DNA of 8,655 nt, taken from JBHHYN01 sp046757565. GTDB lineage: Bacteria; Pseudomonadota; Gammaproteobacteria; Eutrophobiales; Eutrophobiaceae. The stretch's first letter is position 1, and each line of letters begins with the position of its first letter. Both the position numbers and the translations under genes were made by a program. The stretch covers positions 1-8,655 of the forward strand of contig JBHHYN010000124.1 of NCBI GenBank assembly GCA_046757565.1. The letters are read 5' to 3'. Shown piece after piece: positions 1 through 5,452 of this stretch. The notes beneath the pieces are model-generated. The model was not told the DNA's origin. It ran no database searches and was given only the letters and a program-made list of their open reading frames with translations.

Positions 1-6
1 AGCGCC

Positions 7-29
7 CAAATCTGTTCCAGACAGATTTG
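7..29. repeat. Short perfect inverted repeat (hairpin)
   Basis: CAAATCTGT (7-15) and ACAGATTTG (21-29) are perfect 9-bp inverted copies around a 5-nt loop. No T-run follows on either strand, so it does not look like a standard intrinsic terminator. Its role is unknown; it may belong to a gene or element lying left of the window. Confidence 0.4.
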
Positions 30-84
30 TCGGCCATCTCTCCGTTACATAAAACAGCAAAGAAATATTAAACCTGATCACTGT

Positions 85-310
85 TGTCCCGTTAACGTTA
101 CATTGTCATGCCGGACGCCGTATCAAGTACGGGGCATGCTTGTTCCGGCATCCAGCAAGTCTTTGAAATCACTGGATTCCGGATAAGTGCTTTGCACTTT
201 CCGGAATGACGGGATTGGATGTGCAATTTCATGTGTCGAATCATTAATACAAGCCACAAAATGGGCGTATTCAATACATTATGCAACACTCTGTTTAACT
301 TAACGGGACA
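85..310. mobile_element. Candidate MITE or IS relic bounded by inverted repeats
   Basis: TGTCCCGTTAA (85-95) and TTAACGGGACA (300-310) are perfect 11-bp inverted copies enclosing 204 bp. The match continues inward imperfectly: GTTAACGTTACA on the left against GTTAAGTTAAACA on the inverted right. Inside are a REP-like repeat pair (105-210) and about 90 bp of unassigned sequence. I found no clear target-site duplication, and no coding sequence inside looks like a transposase. It could be a non-autonomous transposon, a decayed IS end, or two unrelated half-sites. The block ends about 200 bp beyond the csrA stop codon. Confidence 0.4.
105..210. repeat. REP-like paired repeat, copy 1
   Basis: The left arm (105-155) runs from GTCATGCCGG to CCGGCATCCAG. 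The right arm (172-210) is inverted, running from CTGGATTCCGG to CCGGAATGAC. A 16-nt spacer separates them. Each arm is itself an imperfect palindrome, so the pair can form a long cruciform or RNA hairpin. The left arm is nearly identical to 858-908 and the right arm is close to the inverse of 8605-8643. GTCATNCCGG...ATCCAG modules resemble extragenic palindromic repeats common in Proteobacteria; assignment to a named family is not possible here. Confidence 0.8.
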
Positions 311-363
311 GCGGTGAAACCGGATACAGAAACAAAATCGCTTGCAATACTGAGTTCTGCTTT

Positions 364-393
364 TTGCGATTAGTGTTCGGGACTGATTATAGT
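364..393 (+). promoter_or_regulatory. Candidate sigma70 promoter aimed at the csrA 3' end
   Basis: TTGCGA (364-369) and TATAGT (388-393) are separated by 18 bp and match sigma70 -35 and -10 hexamers at 4/6 and 5/6 positions. Transcription would start near position 400 on the plus strand and run through the hairpin at 413-463 and then antisense to csrA. Promoter-like hexamer pairs occur by chance, so the support is modest. It rests mainly on the position directly upstream of a structured element. Confidence 0.3.
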
Positions 394-412
394 GATCAGG
401 CCGGCATACGTA

Positions 413-463
413 ACCCGCATTTGCAACAGGTACCAGGATGATACCTTTGCCGCAAATGTGGGT
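413..463 (+). promoter_or_regulatory. Two-tier hairpin with a CsrA-site-like apical loop
   Basis: The outer stem pairs ACCCGCATTTGC (413-424) with GCAAATGTGGGT (452-463): 12 bp including one G-U pair. The inner stem pairs AGGTA (428-432) with TACCT (442-446), and C434-G440 can also close, leaving AGGAT (435-439) as the apical loop. On the plus strand, 430-441 reads GUACCAGGAUGA. The CsrA SELEX consensus, recalled as RUACARGGAUGU with GGA in a hairpin loop, is matched at 10 of 12 positions. The element lies about 50 bp past the csrA stop. It could act as an RNA that binds CsrA, as structure in the csrA 3' UTR when read on the other strand, or be an unrelated inverted repeat. No intrinsic terminator hairpin directly precedes the nearby T-run at 481-485. 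Confidence 0.4.
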
Positions 464-513
464 AAAGTATTGAAGTGGGGTTTTTAGGACCGGGTTTTCG
501 CTATGGAAAAGTG

Positions 514-741
514 CTAGTCACCATTGGCCTCGGCCTGATCGTCATAGGGGGGCTGGCTTTCGCCAGACTGGTCGTTTTTCTCACGCTGAATGCGTTCGTA
601 GATTTCCTCACGGTGGACAGCGATTTCTTTCGGTGCGTCAATGCCGATCCGTACCTGATTACCACGTATTCCTAACACGGCCACATTAACGTCATCACCA
701 ATCATCAGTGATTCTCCTACCCTGCGTGTCAATATCAACAT
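514..741 (-). CDS. csrA: Carbon storage regulator CsrA (RsmA)
   Basis: A 75-residue CsrA/RsmA, a small dimeric cytoplasmic RNA-binding protein. The family binds GGA motifs in mRNA leaders, usually over the Shine-Dalgarno site, to control translation and stability; in gammaproteobacteria it governs carbon flux, motility and biofilm. The N-terminus MLILTRRVGESLMIGDDV is the canonical strand beta1-beta2 sequence. The RNA-contact region is present with Arg44 in VHREEIYERI. Residues from about 60 form an acidic Pro/Asp/Glu tail, longer than the 61-residue E. coli protein. The ATG at 739-741 is chosen because the family starts exactly there and AGGAG lies 8 nt upstream; a further 15 upstream codons in frame are non-conserved leader. 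csrA follows lysC, but a 196-bp insertion now separates them. Confidence 0.97.
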   Translation of the reverse strand: MLILTRRVGESLMIGDDVNVAVLGIRGNQVRIGIDAPKEIAVHREEIYERIQREKNDQSGESQPPYDDQAEANGD

Positions 742-749
742 CTTAATTT

Positions 750-754
750 CTCCT
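750..754 (-). promoter_or_regulatory. csrA Shine-Dalgarno with a possible CsrA autoregulatory site
   Basis: AGGAG sits 8 nt before the csrA ATG and fixes the start. It is embedded in AAACAGGAGAAA, so the ACAGGA core preferred by CsrA overlaps the ribosome-binding site. CsrA repressing its own translation this way is known in E. coli; here it is inferred from the motif. A 13-bp palindrome, ACCCAAAAAGGGT (781-793), lies further up the leader. Confidence 0.6.
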
Positions 755-828
755 GTTTGTTCCCTTAACTCAAAGTCTACACCCAAAAAGGGTAAACAAG
801 TGTTTCGATTATGTTTCTAATTATAAGG

Positions 829-1024
829 GAATGGCACTTACTTAAGGGAAATATGTTGTCATGCCGGACCCCGTATCAAGTACGGGGCAAGCTTGTTCCG
901 GCATCCAGTGAAATAAAGTGCGCCTGCGGCGCTCATATGTGACTGGATTGCGGCCTTCGCCGCAATGACGGAGTGCAAGAGAGTTGATATTTTCCTGTGA
1001 CTGGGCCTTAAGTAAGTGCCATTC
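829..1024. mobile_element. MITE-like insertion between lysC and csrA
   Basis: Terminal inverted repeats are GAATGGCACTTACTTAAGG (829-847) and its exact complement CCTTAAGTAAGTGCCATTC (1006-1024): 19 bp, no mismatch. The 10-bp sequence AATTATAAGG is directly repeated immediately outside each end (819-828 and 1025-1034), a target-site duplication. At 196 bp it has no room for a transposase, so it is a non-autonomous element presumably mobilised in trans. A 10-bp duplication would suit an IS4-type transposase, but that assignment is inference. The interior carries a REP-like repeat pair (858-969), so this is either a composite element or a MITE later invaded by a REP. Perfect ends suggest a recent insertion. 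It occupies the former lysC-csrA intergenic region. Confidence 0.85.
858..969. repeat. REP-like paired repeat, copy 2, inside the MITE
   Basis: The left arm (858-908) differs from 105-155 at only a few positions. The right arm (943-969) is inverted but of a shorter type, CTGGATTGCGGCC...GCAATGAC. The spacer contains a further small palindrome, GCGCCTGCGGCGC (920-932). The pair therefore shares one arm type with copy 1 and has a different second arm, suggesting arms are exchanged or paired modularly. Confidence 0.8.
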
Positions 1025-1081
1025 AATTATAAGGAATTTGTGAATTAATCACTGCTACCGTAGTGTTCGCTAAAAATGGCG

Positions 1082-2314
1082 TTATTTCCCTGAATTCATG
1101 CTATTTTCCAGGCCAAATACCGAGTGCAGCGTGCGCACACCCAACTCCAGATATTTTTCGTCCAGAACCACCGAAATCTTGATTTCAGAGGTAGAAATCA
1201 TCTGGATATTGATCCCTTCGTCAGCCAGTGCGGCAAACATTTTACTGGCTATCCCGGCATGTGAGCGCATGCCAACTCCGACGACCGACACCTTGACAAT
1301 ACGCTTATCTCCCGTTACATCGCGGGCCCCCATCTCCGCCGCAGTCTGCTTCAGGATCGAGAGGGCCCTGTCATAGTCATTGCGGTACACCGTGAAGGTA
1401 AAGTCCGTCGTATTATCCTGGCCGACATTCTGAACTATCATGTCCACCTCTATATTCGCCTCGGCAATCGGGCCCAGGATATGTGAGGCAATACCCGGTT
1501 TGTCCAGGACCCCAATGACCGTTAATTTCGCTTCATCGCGATTATGCGCGATACCTGAGATAACTGCCTGTTCCATACCTTCCACCTCTTCAACGATTAA
1601 TGTACCGGGCCCCTGCTCGAACGAAGAGAGCACCCGCAATGAAACATGATACTTCCTGGCGAATTCGACCGCGCGGATCTGTAATACTCTGGAACCCAGG
1701 CCCGACATTTCCAGCATCTCTTCATAGGTGATCCGATCCAGGCGCCTGGCATCCGGTACGATACGCGGATCCGCGGTATAAACACCATCAGTATCCGTAT
1801 AAATACGGCATTCATCGGCTTTCAATGCCGCGGCCATGGCAACTGCCGTAGTATCCGATCCACCCCGTCCCAGGGTAGTAATATTGCCATGTTCATCTAT
1901 CCCCTGGAAACCGGCGATGACCACGACCCGGCCCTGCTCCAGGGCGTGCAAAACCCCTGCAGCGTCAATATCTTTAATACGCGCCTTGTTGTGCGTACTG
2001 TCCGTAAGGATATGGACCTGACCGCCGGTAAATGAGACGGCCTCATGACCCTGCTCATGCAATGCTATGCTCAGCAAGGCAATGCTTACCTGTTCGCCCG
2101 TCGACAGCAGAACATCCAGTTCCCGGTCATTCGGCTGCCTGGTTATCTCATGGGCCAGTCCCAGCAAGCGATCCGTCTCACTCCCCATGGCGGATACGAC
2201 CACTACAACCTGATGTCCCTCGGCACGGGTTGCCAGAATTGTGTCCGCCGCCGATTTGATGCGATCGATATCGCCGAGTGACGACCCGCCAAATTTTTCT
2301 ACTATTAGCGCCAT
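1082..2314 (-). CDS. lysC: Aspartate kinase (aspartokinase)
   Basis: A 410-residue monofunctional aspartokinase, which phosphorylates L-aspartate with ATP as the first step toward lysine/diaminopimelate, threonine and methionine. The amino-acid kinase domain fills about residues 2-245. Visible motifs are KFGGSS (7-12), GRGGSDTTAVAMAAAL (149-164) and TDTDGVYTADPR (173-184). Two ACT domains follow: about 262-335 (LTVIGVLDKPGIAS) and about 340-405 (KVSVVGVGMRSHAGIASKMF). These are the sites of allosteric feedback by lysine and/or threonine in the family. The start ATG at 2312-2314 gives the conserved MALIVEKFGGSS; in-frame sequence further upstream is non-conserved and overlaps the end of alaS. 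No strong Shine-Dalgarno precedes it. It lies 61 bp downstream of alaS and has a plausible promoter in that gap. A second, internal start near residue 247 is possible. Confidence 0.97.
   Translation of the reverse strand: MALIVEKFGGSSLGDIDRIKSAADTILATRAEGHQVVVVVSAMGSETDRLLGLAHEITRQPNDRELDVLLSTGEQVSIALLSIALHEQGHEAVSFTGGQVHILTDSTHNKARIKDIDAAGVLHALEQGRVVVIAGFQGIDEHGNITTLGRGGSDTTAVAMAAALKADECRIYTDTDGVYTADPRIVPDARRLDRITYEEMLEMSGLGSRVLQIRAVEFARKYHVSLRVLSSFEQGPGTLIVEEVEGMEQAVISGIAHNRDEAKLTVIGVLDKPGIASHILGPIAEANIEVDMIVQNVGQDNTTDFTFTVYRNDYDRALSILKQTAAEMGARDVTGDKRIVKVSVVGVGMRSHAGIASKMFAALADEGINIQMISTSEIKISVVLDEKYLELGVRTLHSVFGLENSMNSGK
1574..1588 (-). promoter_or_regulatory. Candidate internal translation start within lysC
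   Basis: GAGGTG (1583-1588) lies 6 nt before an in-frame ATG (1574-1576, residue 247). This start would give a 164-residue protein consisting of just the two ACT domains. Some aspartokinases of this class (B. subtilis aspartokinase II, C. glutamicum LysC) make such a beta subunit from an internal start and assemble as alpha2beta2. Use of the site here is inference; the GAGGTGGAAGG codons could simply encode Glu-Val-Glu-Gly. Confidence 0.4.
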
Positions 2315-2341
2315 GAGTTTATTTATCGAAAAAAGTGGCGG

Positions 2342-2369
2342 ATTGTAACGGATTAACCTGCCACGGCAA
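2342..2369 (-). promoter_or_regulatory. Candidate lysC promoter
   Basis: In the 61-bp gap between alaS and lysC, the minus strand has TTGCCG (2364-2369) and TACAAT (2342-2347) with 16-bp spacing, matching sigma70 hexamers at 4/6 and 5/6. Transcription would start about 20-25 nt before the lysC ATG, giving a short leader. This would let lysC be expressed independently of recA-recX-alaS. Confidence 0.45.
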
Positions 2370-2375
2370 GAGCAA

Positions 2376-5003
2376 TCACCCTGTACGGTTACCTTCCGCC
2401 TGAATCTGCTGTTTGATCCACTCCGGGACACTCGCCAGCGCCGCTTCCAGGGCAGAGGGATCACTGCCGCCGGCCTGCGCCATGTCAGGACGGCCACCGC
2501 CTTTACCGCCTATCTGCAGGGCGACAAAATTGACCAGATCCCCTGCCTTGATCCTGTCCGTACTGTTCCGGGTAACTCCCGCCACCAGACTGACTTTGGA
2601 GTCCTTGACGGTCGCCAGCACCAGGGCCGCTGTCCCCAGTTTATTCTTTAATTGATCAACCGTCTGGCGCAGGGTTTTCGGGTCAACCCCTTCCAGGGTC
2701 TTGGCAAGGACTTTTATGCCGCCGATTTCCCGGGTCTCGGTTGCCATGTCATCACCGGCGCTGCTGGCAAGTCTGGATTTGAGTTGCTCAACCTCTTTTT
2801 CAAGCTGCCGGGTGCGTTCCAGATACTGTGCCAATCTGGATTCAACAGTGTCGCGGTCGGATTTGAGTAGTTGTGCGACCTGCTGTAGCTGTGATTCACC
2901 CTCCATGAACCATGACAACGCCCCTTCTCCCGTCACCGCCTCGATCCGCCGTATCCCTGAGGCAATCCCCGTTTCAGAGATGATCTTGAACAGTCCAATA
3001 TCACCGGTACGGGTCACATGAGTACCACCGCATAGTTCCACCGAGAACTGACCGGCAATCCTCAACACCCTGACTGTGTCATCATATTTCTCGCCAAACA
3101 GGGACATGGCGCCTGACTCGAGCGCCTGCTCCAGTGGCATGACCTCTATAAGTGTCTTGATATTTTCCAGGATCTTGTGATTGACCAGAAGTTCGACCTC
3201 CCTTAACTGCTTATCACTGACCGGCTCCGGGTACGAGAAGTCAAAACGCAGGTGATCCGGCGCCACCAGCGATCCCTTCTGCGTCACCTGATTCCCCAGC
3301 ACCCGGCGCAACGCTGAATGCAGCAAATGGGTGGCGGAATGATTACGGACGGTATCAATACGGGTCTGCTGGTTGACATTGGCAAGCAGTTGCTGTCCGG
3401 GTTTGATGCTCCCCTGGCGGACCTCCCCAAGGTGGATGTGGGCCTTACCCTGCTTCTGGGTATCACTGACTTCAAATAACAGGTTATCGGCAGTTAACGT
3501 CCCCTGGTCTCCGACCTGGCCACCGGATTCTGCATAAAACGGCGTTGCCTCTAAAAGAACGCCGCCTGATTGCCCCTGTTTGAGTTCCGCGACGCCTTTG
3601 CCGTCACGAAAAACCGCCATCACGGTGGATTGCAGGGTCAGTTGTTCATAGCCCCTGAAGGCAGAGGTAAACTGGCCTGCCTCATTGCCGGCCGACAGGT
3701 CCACTTCAAATTTGCTTGCCGCCCGCGCCCGTTTACGCTGTTCGGCCATGGCCGTATCAAACCCCGGCATATCCATCTGCAATCCCCGTTCACGGGCAAT
3801 ATCGGCCGTCAGGTCTATGGGGAAACCATAGGTATCGTACAACCTGAATATATCCGTGCCGGGAATGGTGTTGCCGGAAAGCCCATCGATAACGCCTTGC
3901 AGGTGTTTCAGCCCCTGCTGCAGGGTCCCCTCAAAGCGTTGTTCCTCCAGTTCCAGGGTACGTTCGACGAATGCCTGTGATTCCGCCAACTCCTTACAGG
4001 CATCACCCATCACTTCGATCAGTGGCTGCACCAGGCGGTAAAAAAACGGTTCGCTAAAGCCGAGCTTGTTGCCATGCCGGGCCGCACGGCGGATGATGCG
4101 CCGTAGTACATAACCACGCCCATCGTTGGAGGGGATGACGCCATCGGCAATCAAGAAGGCACAGGAACGGATGTGATCGGCCACCACTCTGGTCGAGGTA
4201 GTTTCCAGATCGGACGCGCCGGCGATGCCATGAATGGCGGAGATAAGATGGCGGAAGATATCGATGTCATAATTATTGTGGACGCCCTGTAGCACGGCGG
4301 CGATGCGTTCCAGACCCATGCCGGTATCCACCGAGGGCCTGGGAATCGGGTTCAGGTTACCCTGCGCGTCGCGATCATACTGGGTGAAGACGAGGTTCCA
4401 TATTTCCACATAACGGTCGCCTTCCTGTTGCGGGCTGCCCGGCGGGCCGCCCGCTATCCCTTCACCATGATCATAGAAGATCTCGCTGCAGGGACCACAA
4501 GGGCCGGTATCGCCCATGGCCCAGAAATTATCCCTCTCCCCGCAACGGCTGAAGTGCTCCACCGGTACACCGATCTCTTTTAACCAGATATCGGCCGCTT
4601 CATCGTCTTTTTCGTAAACGGTTACCCACAGACGTGAGGGATCGACCTGCAGTGTCTGTGACAGGAATTCCCAGGCGTAATGGATGGCCTCGTATTTGAA
4701 ATAATCACCGAAACTGAAATTACCCAGCATTTCAAAAAAGGTGTGGTGCCGGGCCGTATAGCCGACATTTTCCAGATCGTTGTGTTTGCCGCCGGCACGG
4801 ACACAGCGCTGGGAGGTGGCGGCCCTGTTGTACGGCCGCTTGTCCAGGCCGAGGAACACCTCCTTGAACTGGACCATGCCCGCATTGGTAAACAGCAGGG
4901 TCGGGTCGTTGGCAGGCACCAGCGGGCTGCTGGGCAGGATTGCATGCCCTTTATCCCTGAAATAATCCAGAAACGCCCTGCGGATGCTGCGTGTATCAGT
5001 CAT
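2376..5003 (-). CDS. alaS: Alanyl-tRNA synthetase
   Basis: An 875-residue, full-length class II alanyl-tRNA synthetase (E. coli AlaRS is 876). It attaches alanine to tRNA-Ala in the cytoplasm and hydrolyses mischarged Ser- or Gly-tRNA-Ala. The N-terminal catalytic domain shows FTNAGMVQFKEVFLG (38-52), TSQRCVRAGGKHNDLENVG (63-81) and TFFEMLGNFSFGDYF (88-102). The editing domain has the zinc-binding pairs His555/His559 (HSATH) and Cys658/His662 (CGGTH). A coiled stretch of about 705-750 precedes the C-Ala domain with its Gly-rich motif GGKGGGRPDMAQAGG (832-846). No key motif is missing. The ATG overlaps the recX stop codon (ATGA, 5000-5003) and no clear Shine-Dalgarno is visible, so translation is probably coupled to recX. 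Confidence 0.98.
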   Translation of the reverse strand: MTDTRSIRRAFLDYFRDKGHAILPSSPLVPANDPTLLFTNAGMVQFKEVFLGLDKRPYNRAATSQRCVRAGGKHNDLENVGYTARHHTFFEMLGNFSFGDYFKYEAIHYAWEFLSQTLQVDPSRLWVTVYEKDDEAADIWLKEIGVPVEHFSRCGERDNFWAMGDTGPCGPCSEIFYDHGEGIAGGPPGSPQQEGDRYVEIWNLVFTQYDRDAQGNLNPIPRPSVDTGMGLERIAAVLQGVHNNYDIDIFRHLISAIHGIAGASDLETTSTRVVADHIRSCAFLIADGVIPSNDGRGYVLRRIIRRAARHGNKLGFSEPFFYRLVQPLIEVMGDACKELAESQAFVERTLELEEQRFEGTLQQGLKHLQGVIDGLSGNTIPGTDIFRLYDTYGFPIDLTADIARERGLQMDMPGFDTAMAEQRKRARAASKFEVDLSAGNEAGQFTSAFRGYEQLTLQSTVMAVFRDGKGVAELKQGQSGGVLLEATPFYAESGGQVGDQGTLTADNLLFEVSDTQKQGKAHIHLGEVRQGSIKPGQQLLANVNQQTRIDTVRNHSATHLLHSALRRVLGNQVTQKGSLVAPDHLRFDFSYPEPVSDKQLREVELLVNHKILENIKTLIEVMPLEQALESGAMSLFGEKYDDTVRVLRIAGQFSVELCGGTHVTRTGDIGLFKIISETGIASGIRRIEAVTGEGALSWFMEGESQLQQVAQLLKSDRDTVESRLAQYLERTRQLEKEVEQLKSRLASSAGDDMATETREIGGIKVLAKTLEGVDPKTLRQTVDQLKNKLGTAALVLATVKDSKVSLVAGVTRNSTDRIKAGDLVNFVALQIGGKGGGRPDMAQAGGSDPSALEAALASVPEWIKQQIQAEGNRTG

Positions 5004-5452
5004 TGGCCGGATGATTTAAATAACTGCCGTATGAGTTCGCCGGAAAACCCCCGTTGCTGTAAAAACCGGGATTGCCGGGCCTGTTCCTTATAGTTTGCAG
5101 GTGCGGATTTACCAAACTTTTTTTCACGAACATCAGTAATACGTCGCAACCACTGTTCCTCTGTTTCGTCCAGTATTGCCTCAATCAACTCGTCTGCCAC
5201 GCCGCGTTCGCGTAGTTCCCGTTTAATACGCAGGGAACCATAGCCCCTTTCTATACGGTTGTGGACATAGGAATCGGTAAAGCGCTCATCGCTCTGCAAA
5301 CCCTCGGCCTTGAGTTGCGCGAGCAGAAGGGAGACAGCCTCGCTGTCGAAACCGCGTGTGATCAGCTTCAGATGAAGTTCCTGCTCGCTGTGTTCACGCC
5401 GGGCAAGCAACGCAAGTGCGCGTGCCCGCAGGGTATCCGCTTCACCACTCAG
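5000..5452 (-). CDS. recX: RecA regulator RecX, probable CTG start
   Basis: RecX/OraA binds RecA filaments and blocks their extension and ATPase activity, tuning homologous recombination and the SOS response. The protein shows the helical RecX repeats: ALLARREHSEQELHLKL near the N-terminus, then GYGSLRIKRELRERGV, then FLQQRGFSGELIRQLF at the C-terminus. No ATG or GTG is in frame before the conserved ARREHS motif. A TTG at 5408-5410 would give 136 residues but would cut the conserved first helix (TLRARALALLARREHS). A CTG at 5450-5452 gives 150 residues, lies 7 nt after GGAGG (5460-5464) and overlaps the recA TGA stop, so I prefer it. The gene would then be translationally coupled to recA upstream and to alaS downstream (4-nt overlap). 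Identity is confident; the start is less certain. Confidence 0.92.
   Translation of the reverse strand: MSGEADTLRARALALLARREHSEQELHLKLITRGFDSEAVSLLLAQLKAEGLQSDERFTDSYVHNRIERGYGSLRIKRELRERGVADELIEAILDETEEQWLRRITDVREKKFGKSAPANYKEQARQSRFLQQRGFSGELIRQLFKSSGQ

Noticed and set aside
98..289. Minus-strand 63-codon frame within the left inverted-repeat block
   Set aside because: It runs through both REP arms, has no recognisable domain, and starts at a TTG without a ribosome-binding site.
413..463. The hairpin as a rho-independent terminator for csrA
   Set aside because: Reading with csrA (minus strand) there is no T-run after the stem; on the plus strand the T-run is about 18 nt away.
1..513. tRNA-Ser or tRNA-Arg genes often found after csrA in gammaproteobacteria
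   Set aside because: No cloverleaf or conserved GGTTCGAATC-type T-loop was found on either strand.
475..675. Plus-strand 66-codon frame with a hydrophobic segment, antisense to csrA
   Set aside because: It is almost entirely the complement of csrA coding sequence, begins with GTG without a ribosome-binding site, and its hydrophobicity is what charged codons on the other strand would give.
105..969. Repeats considered as a CRISPR array
   Set aside because: Only two paired copies, inverted arms and no regular spacers; the structure is REP/MITE-like.
2315..2497. N-terminal extension of lysC by 61 residues
   Set aside because: It overlaps the end of alaS, is Arg-rich and non-conserved, and the family starts at MALIVEKFGGSS.
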